Assembly: GCF_013344475.1 (NCBI RefSeq)
Contig: NZ_JABUOU010000006.1
Location: forward strand, 1 to 64,000
Reading direction: 5' to 3'
Length of the DNA: 64,000 nucleotides
Source of the DNA: Martelella limonii
GTDB taxonomy: Bacteria; Pseudomonadota; Alphaproteobacteria; Rhizobiales; Rhizobiaceae
Shown here: piece by piece, positions 52,039 through 60,398 of the stretch
Layout of the letters: the number at the start of each line of letters is the position of its first letter
Numbering within the stretch: position 1 is the first letter of the stretch
Program-made: the position numbers and the translations under genes
The notes under the pieces: generated by a model
The model's database searches: none
The model's input: only the letters and a program-made list of their open reading frames with translations
What the model was told of the DNA's origin: nothing

Positions 52039-53075
52039 GCCGCATTTCGCTGAAGAACATCCGCAAGGCCTATGATCACGGGCCGACGGTGCTGCACGGG
52101 GTGTCGATGGATATCGAGCCCGGCGAGTTCATCGTGATCGTCGGCCCCTCCGGCTGCGGCAAGTCCACCCTTCTGCGCCTGATAGCGGGGCTCGAGACCT
52201 GCCCTGAGGGCGACATCATCATCGACGGCAGACGCGCCAACGACATCTCGCCGCAGGACCGCGACATCGCGATGATCTTCCAGAACTACGCGCTCTATCC
52301 GCATATGACCGTGCGCGAGAACATCGCCTTCGGGCTGGAGCTGCGCGGCATGGCCAGGAAGGCGCGCAACGAGCGGGCAGTCGAAGTGGCAGGCATGCTG
52401 CAGCTCGACGCCTATCTCGACCGCAAGCCCGCCGCCCTTTCCGGCGGCCAGCGCCAGCGCGTGGCCATGGGCAGGGCCATTGCCCGCGACACCTCCACCT
52501 TCCTGATGGACGAGCCGCTTTCGAACCTCGACAATGCGTTGCGCGTGACGCTCCGCCGGGAGATCAAGGAACTGCACAAGGCGCTGAAGGCGACGATCAT
52601 CTACGTCACCCACGACCAGACCGAGGCCCTGTCGCTCGCCGACCGGATCGCGGTGATGAAGGGCGGCTACCTGCAGCAGTTCGACACGCCCGAGGCGATC
52701 TACGACCGGCCCGCCAACCGCTTCGTCGCAAGCTTCATCGGCGCGCCGGAAATGAATTTCCTGACCGCTGCCGAACTGCCGGGCGCAGGCATTCCCGCCG
52801 ACATGACCGTGGGTCTGCGTTCCGACGCCCTCACGCTTCTCGCGGAAAAGCCCGAGGGCATCGCGCTTCCCGCACGGGTCACCTTGAGCGAAATGACGGG
52901 ATCAGATGTTGTGCTGCATTGCGAAACGCCCGCCGGGCGGGTTACGCTGACCGCGCATCGCAGCGCCCTTCCCGCCGATCTTTCCGCCTGCTGGATCGCC
53001 TGCGACATGAAGGCCGCGCATGTCTTCGACAGCGAGACCGGCGCACGCCGCGACCTTGCCGTTGCGGGCATCTGA
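52035..53075 (+). CDS. ugpC: ABC transporter ATP-binding protein, UgpC/MalK type
   Basis: 346 residues: Walker A GPSGCGKST near 36, signature ALSGGQRQRVAMGRAIARD near 134, Walker B TFLMDEPLSNLD near 155, and a C-terminal TOBE domain (240-340). Powers the two permeases. Start at 52035 overlaps the phosphodiesterase stop; long upstream open codons are a shadow of that gene. Confidence 0.92.
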   Translation: MSRISLKNIRKAYDHGPTVLHGVSMDIEPGEFIVIVGPSGCGKSTLLRLIAGLETCPEGDIIIDGRRANDISPQDRDIAMIFQNYALYPHMTVRENIAFGLELRGMARKARNERAVEVAGMLQLDAYLDRKPAALSGGQRQRVAMGRAIARDTSTFLMDEPLSNLDNALRVTLRREIKELHKALKATIIYVTHDQTEALSLADRIAVMKGGYLQQFDTPEAIYDRPANRFVASFIGAPEMNFLTAAELPGAGIPADMTVGLRSDALTLLAEKPEGIALPARVTLSEMTGSDVVLHCETPAGRVTLTAHRSALPADLSACWIACDMKAAHVFDSETGARRDLAVAGI

Positions 53076-53099
53076 CACCGGTAGGGACATGGACGGCAT

Positions 53100-53984
53100 A
53101 TGGACAGGACAGACGACATCCCGCAGCATCTGAGCGAGCTCGTGGCGCTCAACGCCGAACGGCTGACGGAGGCCGATAGCCGCCTTCTCGATGTGCTGCT
53201 GCAGAACCCGTTTCGGGCGGCTCTCGAAAACGGCCGCGAGATCTCGAGCCGGGCGGGGCTTCACCCCTCCTCCGCCGTCAGGCTGGCACGAAGGCTCGGT
53301 TTCGATGGCTATCCCGAATTCCGCACCTTCCTGCAGAACAGCCTGGTGGAAGAGGGCGAGGATTTCGACAATGGCGCCGCCCGCGTCGCCGCCCGGCTGC
53401 TGCGCGCCGACGAAGGAGCGCTGGTCTCCTCCGTGATCGACAGCGAGATCGCCGCGCTCGAAAACGCCCGCAAGGCCGTCCATGACGGCCAGATCCGGAC
53501 GTTTTCAGAGACGCTGCGCGACTGCCGGCGGATTTACGTGGTCGGGCTCGGCCATTTCGGCGCGCTCGCCCACCTCGTCAACCTCCGCCTCAACCGCTCC
53601 GGCTATGCCGCATGCGACCTGACCGCGACGCCGAACCTGATGCGCGAAACGCTGATGGCGATGACAGCGCAGGACGTGCTGTGGCTCTTCGCCTTCCGCA
53701 GCCCGCCGCCGCTGATGCACGACATCCGCTCGGTCGCGGCAAGCCGCGGGGCGACCACGCTTGCGATCACCGATGTCGCAGGCGGCCGTTTCACGCCCGC
53801 GCCCGACCATCACATCACCGTCTCTCGCGGCACACTCGGCCAGTCGCAGTCGCTGGTGGTGCCGATGACGATTGCCAACACCATCATCCTCGACCTTGCC
53901 GCCATCGACAACGGCCGCTCGCTGAAGGCGATCGAGGATTTCGACCGCTTCCGCGAGGAAGGCCCGTCTTTCAGCTGGGGCTGA
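53100..53984 (+). CDS. MurR/RpiR family transcriptional regulator
   Basis: 294 residues: N-terminal HTH_6 (SSRAGLHPSSAVRLARRLGF near 58) and C-terminal SIS sugar-phosphate domain (about 130-270, RIYVVGLGHFGALAHLVNLR). SIS domains bind phosphosugars or glycerol phosphates. It closes the uptake operon, 24 bases after the ATPase gene, and probably binds the palindrome at 48202-48217. Confidence 0.9.
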   Translation: MDRTDDIPQHLSELVALNAERLTEADSRLLDVLLQNPFRAALENGREISSRAGLHPSSAVRLARRLGFDGYPEFRTFLQNSLVEEGEDFDNGAARVAARLLRADEGALVSSVIDSEIAALENARKAVHDGQIRTFSETLRDCRRIYVVGLGHFGALAHLVNLRLNRSGYAACDLTATPNLMRETLMAMTAQDVLWLFAFRSPPPLMHDIRSVAASRGATTLAITDVAGGRFTPAPDHHITVSRGTLGQSQSLVVPMTIANTIILDLAAIDNGRSLKAIEDFDRFREEGPSFSWG

Positions 53985-54002
53985 CGAACCGGGATACGGA
54001 AA

Positions 54003-54033
54003 ACGGCGCGGGCGGATGAACCGCACGCGCCGT
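54003..54033. terminator. Bidirectional hairpin between the ABC operon and the HAD gene
   Basis: ACGGCGCG (54003-54010) pairs with CGCGCCGT (54026-54033), and inside it GCGG pairs with CCGC around ATGAA. On the minus strand it is followed by TTTCC, so it best fits the end of the HAD transcript. Confidence 0.6.
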
Positions 54034-54094
54034 CTGATAAAAGGTCCGCCGAGCTGGGCATGGACAAGGCGGACAAAGGTTTACGCCGGAGAGC

Positions 54095-55120
54095 CTATTT
54101 CTGCTCGGGCGGAAAGATCTCGGACCAGTCATCCTTCATGCTGATGATATGCCAGCCGCTTTTTTCGGCTTCGTCCATCGTGGCCTGGGAGAAGGTGCCG
54201 AAGGGCGAGCCGGGCAGGCCTGCGGCAGGGCCATAGGCATATTCGCGGGTGGCGTCGTCATGATGAACGAACATCATCAGCGGCGCGCCCTTTCCGGCTG
54301 CGGTCCATTCCAGCATCTGCTTGTCGCCGTCGGAATTGCCGAAGGCTGCAACGGGACGCTTGCCGATCACGGCATTGATGGCGACCGGCTTGCCGGCCTT
54401 GTCATCGTCAAATCCCAGGGCCGCCTCGCGGGTTAGCTGCGGAACGCCGTTGACGATTTCATATTTGGTCTTCACGGCCGATCCGATGACCTGTTCGGAA
54501 GGAATGCCATAGACCTCTTCCGTGACGACGCGCATGAATTCAACGCCGCCGCCGGAGACGATATAGGTCTTGAAACCGTTGTCGCGCATATAGTCGAGCA
54601 CTTCGAGCATGGGCTGATAGGCGAGTTCGGTATAGGGCCGCTTGAAGCGCGGGTGTTCGGCGGTCTTGAACCACTCCGCAACGATGGCCTCGAAATCGGC
54701 CGTGCTCATGCCGGTATGGGTTGCGGCGATCAGTTGAAGGACACCCTTTTCGCCGGTCTTGGCAAGGCCCTGCATGTCGCCCGCAAGCGCGGACTGGAAC
54801 GGCTCGGTGGTGCTCCATTCCGGATGCTCCGGCGCAAGCGCCTTGACCCGGTCGAGCGCGAAGGCGAGCTGGGTGTACATCGGATGCTCGGTCCAGAGCG
54901 TTCCGTCATTGTCGAACACGACGATGCGGTCGGCCGGCTCGATGTAGTCGCTGTTTGTCTTGTCGGTGGAAGACGTCACGAAATCGAGGATGGCCTGCTT
55001 GTTTTCGCCGGCATTCCAAGAGGGAAGCGGATCGGCCTGGTCTGCCGAGGCGGAAACGAACAGCGCCAGGGCAAAGGCGGGCGCCATCAGCGCTGCGCGG
55101 ATGGGGGATGCAATGCTCAT
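54095..55120 (-). CDS. Periplasmic HAD superfamily phosphatase
   Basis: 341 residues. Signal peptide of about 27 residues (ALMAPAFALALFVSASADQ), then a HAD hydrolase with nucleophile D70 and D72 in VVFDNDGTLW, motif II TYIVSGGGVEF near 200, Lys in GKPVAINAVIGKRP and motif IV FGNSDGDKQM near 270. It should remove phosphate groups in the periplasm. GGAGGAG precedes the start at 55120. Follows the arylsulfatase on the same strand with a 148-base gap, so the two may act on the same sulfated or phosphorylated material. Confidence 0.87.
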   Translation of the reverse strand: MSIASPIRAALMAPAFALALFVSASADQADPLPSWNAGENKQAILDFVTSSTDKTNSDYIEPADRIVVFDNDGTLWTEHPMYTQLAFALDRVKALAPEHPEWSTTEPFQSALAGDMQGLAKTGEKGVLQLIAATHTGMSTADFEAIVAEWFKTAEHPRFKRPYTELAYQPMLEVLDYMRDNGFKTYIVSGGGVEFMRVVTEEVYGIPSEQVIGSAVKTKYEIVNGVPQLTREAALGFDDDKAGKPVAINAVIGKRPVAAFGNSDGDKQMLEWTAAGKGAPLMMFVHHDDATREYAYGPAAGLPGSPFGTFSQATMDEAEKSGWHIISMKDDWSEIFPPEQK

Positions 55121-55156
55121 ATTTACTCCTCCGATTGCTGTCGCAGAACGGACAAT

Positions 55157-55182
55157 GACGGGAGGCCGAGAGGCCCCCCGTC
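55157..55182 (-). other. Stem-loop between arylsulfatase and HAD genes
   Basis: GACGGG with GGCC (55157-55167) pairs with GGCC and CCCGTC (55172-55182) around GAGA. It lies in the 148-base gap and may be an attenuator or RNA stabiliser; no T-run. Confidence 0.45.
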
Positions 55183-55268
55183 CTTGCCGGCGCCATGCCG
55201 CGGGGTGCGCGCTGCAGCATGGCGACAACCGGGTGGCCCGTTTGGGCCGGCCCGTATCTTGACCGCGA

Positions 55269-57047
55269 CTAGTCGCGCGAGGTGCTCGAGGACTTCACCT
55301 GATCCATGACCTGGTCGAGGTTGTAGCTCGCCGGGTGCTGGAGCGGCGGAAACTCCTTGTAGGTTTCCAGTTCCTTGAGCCACAGGGCCTGGCCGATCGG
55401 CAGCATGTTCCAGTCATAGGTATAGGCTGTCACCGGGCCGCCGAGCGCGCCACCGACACCCTGAAGGGTCTTGGTGAACGAACCGATCGACTGTTCGAAG
55501 GGGTCACGCTTGATGTTGACGACCTGAGTCCAGCTGAACTGTTCGACGCCGTTGAAGGTCTTCGTCGGGTCCTGGTCGACCATGGCGAAATACATCTTCC
55601 AGTTCTTGTAGCGCACGGCCGAAGGCGTGGAGCCGGAATAGTAGAAGAAGGTATCGCGCTTGGAGCCCTGGCCCTGCAGCGAACCGACCTGGTTCACGCC
55701 GTCGAGCGTGGTCTTGACGATGCCCGGATATTCGCCGGCCTCGATCTTCTGCTTCAGCTCGTCGCCCTTCGGGCCGCCTGCCAGTTCAACCAGCGTCGGC
55801 ATCCAGTCGAGAGCGGAAAAGATGTCGCTGTTGACCGTACCGGCTTCGATGTGGCCAGGCCAGCGAATGACGAGCGGTACGCGCATGCCGCCTTCCCAGG
55901 TGGAGAGCTTGCCGGCTGCGAACGGGGTCACGCCGCCATCGGGGAAGGTGATGGTTTCAGCGCCGTTGTCGGTGGTGAAAACGACGATGGTATTATCCAG
56001 CTCACCCATTTCCTCAAGCTTGTCGAGGACGAGACCGATATTGTCGTCAACCTGCTTCATCGCAGCTTCGTTGACGCCCCAGTCCTTGCCGCCCTGCGTG
56101 CCGAGCATGGCCTTGTACTTGTCGGACAGGACAGTGGTCACATGCATGCGTGCAGGATTGTACCAGACGAAGAAGGGCTTGCCGGTCTTGTCCGGGTCCT
56201 TGCGATCCAGGAAGTCGACGACCTTGGCCGAGATTTCCTCGTCAATGGTCGCCGAGCGGTCGAGCGTGATCGGACCTTCATCCGTGCAGCTCTGGTTTTC
56301 CTGCGAGCCATCGGAGGACGTGCAAGCGATCACCGGACGCGGCGGGGTCATGCACAGACCCTGGGACGGATCGATCGCGCCGTCGGGATCGGAAAGGCCG
56401 GGCACCGGCGTATTGGTGCAGGGCGGCACGATCGACTGAACGGTCGGGCTGGAGTTGATATCGGGGAAGCTTGCAGCCTGCATGGCGTCGAGGTGGTAGA
56501 GATAGCCCCAGAATTCCTCGAAGCCATGGGCGGTCGGCAGCGATTCAGCGGTATCGCCCAGGTGGTTCTTGCCGAATTCGCCGGTGGAATAGCCGAGGTC
56601 GCGCATGAATACGGCAAGCGAGGGCGTGCCCTTGCGCAGCCAGGATTCGGAGCCCGGAATTTCGGGCAGCAGCATGCCGACGCGGACGGGGTTCATGCCG
56701 GTGAAGAAGGCGGTACGGCCAGCCGTGCAGCTCTGCTCGGCATAGTAGTCGGTGAACATCATGCCTTCTTCGCCGATGCGGTCGATGTTCGGCGTTTCGC
56801 CGACCATCAGGCCACGGTGATAGATCGACGGCTGCATGTAACCGACGTCATCTGCCATGATGAAAAGGATGTTGGGCTGGCTTCCGGCCGGCTTGGCCGT
56901 GTCGGCGGTTGCAGCCGGCGCGCTGCTCTGGGCCGGCGCTGCGTCTTGAGCTAGCGCTGTCACGCTCGTCAGCGCCGACGCGCAAAGCGCTGTCGCGAGG
57001 AAGGCGGACGCCGCCTTCGCGCCTGTGATCCGGGGTAGTTTCATCAT
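55269..57047 (-). CDS. Periplasmic arylsulfatase (formylglycine-dependent)
   Basis: 592 residues. Signal peptide about 1-34 (ends VTALAQ), an Ala/Pro-rich linker, then the sulfatase fold. Metal site D66-D67 in ADDVGY; the C-x-A-x-R activation site is C107-T-A-G-R111, where Cys becomes formylglycine. Other family parts: KNHLGD near 166 and TTDNGAE near 365. It cleaves sulfate esters. No formylglycine-generating enzyme gene is in the window. Two ATG codons (57047, 57044) follow AGGAGGG. Divergent from an AraC gene, its likely activator. Confidence 0.92.
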   Translation of the reverse strand: MMKLPRITGAKAASAFLATALCASALTSVTALAQDAAPAQSSAPAATADTAKPAGSQPNILFIMADDVGYMQPSIYHRGLMVGETPNIDRIGEEGMMFTDYYAEQSCTAGRTAFFTGMNPVRVGMLLPEIPGSESWLRKGTPSLAVFMRDLGYSTGEFGKNHLGDTAESLPTAHGFEEFWGYLYHLDAMQAASFPDINSSPTVQSIVPPCTNTPVPGLSDPDGAIDPSQGLCMTPPRPVIACTSSDGSQENQSCTDEGPITLDRSATIDEEISAKVVDFLDRKDPDKTGKPFFVWYNPARMHVTTVLSDKYKAMLGTQGGKDWGVNEAAMKQVDDNIGLVLDKLEEMGELDNTIVVFTTDNGAETITFPDGGVTPFAAGKLSTWEGGMRVPLVIRWPGHIEAGTVNSDIFSALDWMPTLVELAGGPKGDELKQKIEAGEYPGIVKTTLDGVNQVGSLQGQGSKRDTFFYYSGSTPSAVRYKNWKMYFAMVDQDPTKTFNGVEQFSWTQVVNIKRDPFEQSIGSFTKTLQGVGGALGGPVTAYTYDWNMLPIGQALWLKELETYKEFPPLQHPASYNLDQVMDQVKSSSTSRD

Positions 57048-57096
57048 GATATTCCCTCCTTCGCGCATGGCTGATGTTCCATGACGCTGGTCATAT

Positions 57097-57158
57097 GTTG
57101 CCTTTGAGGTTTGGCAACGTTAAGCTGTATAAAAGGGATGTGAGATCCACACGGTGTG
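57097..57158. promoter_or_regulatory. Inverted repeats in the arylsulfatase/AraC divergent region
   Basis: The 294-base gap has no gene but two dyads: GTTGCC/GGCAAC at 57097-57118 and CACACGGTGTG at 57148-57158. They lie 50-110 bases before the sulfatase start and are candidate AraC operators. The rest of the gap (57180-57341) is AT-rich leader sequence of the AraC gene. Confidence 0.4.
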
Positions 57159-57341
57159 ACCCCGGCGCGACAATCACGCCCACCATTTTGATGCAAATAA
57201 AGCTTCTTAAACAATCGCTTAGTTAGCCTGAGTTACATGTAGACCGAGTTTGTGGCCAGCTTGCTCCTATCCCCACTCTGATATGGGATAGGATGTAATT
57301 CACCTGGCAGCTTTTCATTTCGCGTCAATCGGGAGATTATC

Positions 57342-58397
57342 TTGTCAGGAAATCGGGGCTTGGTGGGGCTTTCCAGAGCGCGGGGCATGGGTCTCCTGCC
57401 CAATTTCCTCGAAACAGGCGGAGGAGAAAAAGGGCTGTTCAAGGCGTTCCGCGCTGCCGGTCTGCCGATACAGACCCTGGATAACCCGAACATGCCGATC
57501 CCGGTTGCGGTGATGGCAGAACTGTTTGCCCAGGCCGGCGCCATTCTGGACGACCGCACTCTCGGCTTCCGGGTCGGGCGGGACACCAATTACCAGGGCT
57601 GGGGCGGATGGGCGCAGTACGGCACCCAGGCGCCCACGCTCGGCACCGGCATCAATCGCCTCAATGCCACCAACTGGGCGCACATGTCAGCCTTCGAGAT
57701 GACGCTTCAGCCGGTTGGTCGCGGTTTCGTCTGGCGGGTCGTCCCCCCGCTCAGGCAAGACCGCATCATGCACTACACCGATCACCTTCTTTTTCCGATG
57801 TTGAGCTATGCGCGGCTTTATCTCGGCCGGGCATGGGTTCCGGAGTGGATCGAGGTGAACTATCCGCGCGACCGCGAGGCCCAGGTGATAGAAACCCTGC
57901 TCCAGGCGCCGCTGCGCTGCGGAGGAAAAGGCGTTGCGCTGCCGTTTTCAGCCGAGCAGCTGGCGCGCAAACAGCCTGAAGGAAAACTCGCCGCGCTGCA
58001 GGCTTTGACATTGAAGGATATCGCCGCCGATGTGGTGCTGCCGGAGGCGCAGGAACCCGCACGCTCCTTCTCCGCCATCGTTGCGATGCGGCTTCTGGAA
58101 GGCAAGAGCGATATCGAAGGGGCTGCACAAACGGTCGGGTACGGCGTGAGGGGGTTGCAACGCCGTCTGTCGACCGCGGGCTACACCTACAAGGATATTC
58201 TGGAGGCTGCCCGCCGCACGCGCGCGCTCGAGCTTCTCGCCCAGACCAATGTCTCGGTCGCCGAGATCGCTTTTTCGCTGGGCTATGAAGAACACGCCAA
58301 TTTCTCGCGCGCGTTCCAGCGCTGGATGGGCATTTCCCCGTCAGCCTATCGCGCGAAGTTCGGCATTGATCGGCCGCGCACCTCACTGGCGGGCTGA
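57342..58397 (+). CDS. AraC family transcriptional regulator (OruR/ArgR-like layout)
   Basis: 351 residues. An N-terminal Arabinose_bd-like domain (about 20-200) and a C-terminal double helix-turn-helix: DIEGAAQTVGYGVRGLQRRL and VSVAEIAFSLGYEEHANFSR. Start is TTG at 57342, six bases after GGGAG; ATG at 57387 would lose 15 residues. Divergent from the arylsulfatase gene. The inducer is unknown; a sulfate ester or its product is plausible. Confidence 0.9.
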   Translation: MSGNRGLVGLSRARGMGLLPNFLETGGGEKGLFKAFRAAGLPIQTLDNPNMPIPVAVMAELFAQAGAILDDRTLGFRVGRDTNYQGWGGWAQYGTQAPTLGTGINRLNATNWAHMSAFEMTLQPVGRGFVWRVVPPLRQDRIMHYTDHLLFPMLSYARLYLGRAWVPEWIEVNYPRDREAQVIETLLQAPLRCGGKGVALPFSAEQLARKQPEGKLAALQALTLKDIAADVVLPEAQEPARSFSAIVAMRLLEGKSDIEGAAQTVGYGVRGLQRRLSTAGYTYKDILEAARRTRALELLAQTNVSVAEIAFSLGYEEHANFSRAFQRWMGISPSAYRAKFGIDRPRTSLAG

Positions 58398-58402
58398 GCG
58401 CC

Positions 58403-59005
58403 TCAGAGCGCGGAAAGCACGCTGGTCATGCCCCAGATCACGACGCCGAGCGGCACGAGGGCAAGAAGCGCGAAGATCCCGTCCCGGGTCAGGATCGAGA
58501 ATGCAATCAGCGTCACCGACACCCCGATCAGCGACGATGAAAACGGGATGAATTCCATCACCGGCATCAATGCGCCGAAGATGACGCAGGCAAGCGGGAG
58601 CAGCCACAGGAGCGGCGGCTTGAACAGGAATGTCAGGCGCTCACGGGCAGCCCTGTCGATAAAACGGGTCATGGGGAGCAGCTTCTGCATGGCGGCGTGG
58701 AACTTGTCAGATTGCATTTCTCGGTTGCGGATCCAGCCGGGAAGCCAGATCTGGCTATGACCGACAAGCTGCTGCGCCGCGATCAGCAGGATGATCAGAC
58801 CGCACAGCGTGGAAAGGCCGGGCACGCCGCTCAAGGGCGTGATCAGAACGAGCGCCGGCAGGATCAGCAGCGGCACGAAGGAGGCATGTCCGAAGGAGGA
58901 GACCAGATGGTCCACGGATACATGGTCCTCTCCTGCTTCCCGCATGGTCTGCTCAACAATTTCCGTCAGCGAATGAAACTCGCGCGGTGGTTCGGCGACG
59001 GACAC
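58403..59005 (-). CDS. ExoD family exopolysaccharide-synthesis protein
   Basis: 200 residues, four or five membrane segments, with SSFGHASFVPLLILPALVLI near 47 and LSGVPGLSTLCGLIILLIAA near 70, as in ExoD proteins. ExoD affects exopolysaccharide production and alkali tolerance in Sinorhizobium; the mechanism is unknown. Start GTG at 59005 is preferred: AGGAG lies six bases upstream and the family has about this length. It converges with the AraC gene, five bases apart. Confidence 0.85.
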   Translation of the reverse strand: MSVAEPPREFHSLTEIVEQTMREAGEDHVSVDHLVSSFGHASFVPLLILPALVLITPLSGVPGLSTLCGLIILLIAAQQLVGHSQIWLPGWIRNREMQSDKFHAAMQKLLPMTRFIDRAARERLTFLFKPPLLWLLPLACVIFGALMPVMEFIPFSSSLIGVSVTLIAFSILTRDGIFALLALVPLGVVIWGMTSVLSAL

Positions 59006-59144
59006 GAAATGCTCCTGCTGAGTGCAATGCAATTCCTTCAAAAACGCCTGGCGCACGGCTTGGTTCCGCTGCCGGCGATACCGCCATTGCTTTTGGCCCC
59101 GGGCTGTGTACCTCATGGCAACAGAAGAACAGAGCGAGGAAATC

Positions 59145-59399
59145 ATGTCAGAGCAACGTCTGGAACGTCTGGAAGCCCAGATCGCCGCCCATCAGGAAGT
59201 GCTGATCGCGCTTGCCGCAGCACTCGCGGAAGGCAAGGATTATTCGGTATTCCGCCGCGCACTCGATGGACTGCTGACGGTGAAGGGCCAGGAGGAGGAT
59301 CCTGGCTTCGAGCCAGACGAATCCTTCGCCTTCGCCTATCGGGTCGCAGACACCATCCGCGCCATCGTGGACGGGGCGGAAGCACGCGCTAACCGCTGA
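59145..59399 (+). CDS. Small hypothetical protein
   Basis: 84 residues, helical and acidic: MSEQRLERLEAQIAAHQEVL at the start suggests a short coiled coil, followed by GKDYSVFRRALDGLL and a C-terminal helix. No cysteine, signal or membrane segment. GAGGAA lies 4 bases before ATG; an in-frame ATG at 59115 lacks a site. Function unknown; possibly an oligomeric regulator. Confidence 0.65.
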   Translation: MSEQRLERLEAQIAAHQEVLIALAAALAEGKDYSVFRRALDGLLTVKGQEEDPGFEPDESFAFAYRVADTIRAIVDGAEARANR

Positions 59400-59462
59400 C
59401 TGCCCGGAACCAAACGCGCGCTCCGGTCGTTGCATCAAAATGACCGATCGGAGAGAGCGCCC

Positions 59463-59729
59463 ATGGCAGCCGCGAAAGACAATGCTTCCATCAAGGACGA
59501 GGATACCTACGAAGCCCTGAGGCGCAACGGCGCATCCAAGGAGAAGGCCGCGCGGATCGCGAACGCGAAGGCCAATCCCGGCATATCCCCCTCGAAAAAA
59601 GGCGGGAAAGCATCGCCTTACGAGGAGTGGACGCGCGACGAACTGTATGAGCGCGCGCGCGAGATCGGCATCGATGGCCGATCGTCCATGAAGAAATCCG
59701 AGCTGATCGCGGCCCTTCGCAACCACTGA
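59463..59729 (+). CDS. Small protein with Rho N-terminal/SAP-like domain
   Basis: 88 residues. The N-terminal half is basic and Asn/Lys-rich (SKEKAARIANAKANPGISPS); the C-terminal half EEWTRDELYERAREIGIDG followed by MKKSELIAALR is a Rho_N/SAP-type nucleic-acid-binding helix pair. Similar small stress proteins occur in many rhizobia. GGAGAG lies 7 bases before ATG. Confidence 0.78.
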   Translation: MAAAKDNASIKDEDTYEALRRNGASKEKAARIANAKANPGISPSKKGGKASPYEEWTRDELYERAREIGIDGRSSMKKSELIAALRNH

Positions 59730-59744
59730 GGGACCGCGCTTGGC

Positions 59745-60212
59745 TTATGTCTTTTCCACGTCGTGTCGATCCAGCAGATCGGCCACCATTGTGAACGCGG
59801 CGACGATGTCCTGCTGTTTGGTCTTGCTGAAGGACGCGAAATCCGAGGCGAAACCGTCGGCAAAAAACGCAGGCGAGGAAAGAAGCGCCTCACGCCCCGT
59901 TTCCGTCAGCTCGGCCTGGACTGTGCGGCGGTCGCTGGTGGAGCGGTTGCGCCGGATCAGGCCCTTGGCCTCAAGCTTGTCAAGAATGGTCACGGTGGTC
60001 GCGGCGCTGAGATCGGCCTGGCGCGAGATCGCCGCCGTCGTCAGCGCGCCCTGGTCGCTGACCGCCTTCAAAACCACGATCTGCGGTATGGTCAGCCCGG
60101 ATTCCCGCCCTATCTGCTTGGAGCGGGTGTCGATTGCGTGGGCGATGCGCCGGATCGCCTTCATCACCGCTTCCGCATTCACTGCCGCCATGTCCGTCTC
60201 GATGTCCATCAT
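59745..60212 (-). CDS. MarR family transcriptional regulator
   Basis: 155 residues with winged helix: IPQIVVLKAVSDQGALTTAA, then SAATTVTILDKLEAKGLIRR and the wing NRSTSDRRTVQAEL. MarR dimers bind palindromes and release them with a ligand or stress signal. Two ATG codons (60212, 60209). A 44-bp palindrome begins 11 bases upstream and lies between this gene and the asnO-ngg operon, so it probably controls both. Confidence 0.92.
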   Translation of the reverse strand: MMDIETDMAAVNAEAVMKAIRRIAHAIDTRSKQIGRESGLTIPQIVVLKAVSDQGALTTAAISRQADLSAATTVTILDKLEAKGLIRRNRSTSDRRTVQAELTETGREALLSSPAFFADGFASDFASFSKTKQQDIVAAFTMVADLLDRHDVEKT

Positions 60213-60223
60213 GATGGCAATCA

Positions 60224-60267
60224 GTTACAGCAGAAATGATTTGAACTCAAATGATTTCTGCTGTAAC
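60224..60267. promoter_or_regulatory. 44-bp palindrome between marR and asnO, likely MarR operator
   Basis: Outer arms GTTACAGCAGAAAT and ATTTCTGCTGTAAC (14 bp, perfect), one G on each side, then inner arms ATTTGA and TCAAAT around AC. Two nested dyads like this could bind one or two MarR dimers. It lies in an AT-rich gap and would cover the marR promoter. Confidence 0.75.
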
Positions 60268-60398
60268 TAAACACAACCCTTAAGCGCGGGCCCAGGCCCG
60301 TCGCCGACCAGAAACTGCGCCGCGCGATGATCGCGACGGCGCTTTCACCCATGGCCCGTTCAGGCGGGCCGAACGTTCAAGGAGCGACCGAGCCGACC

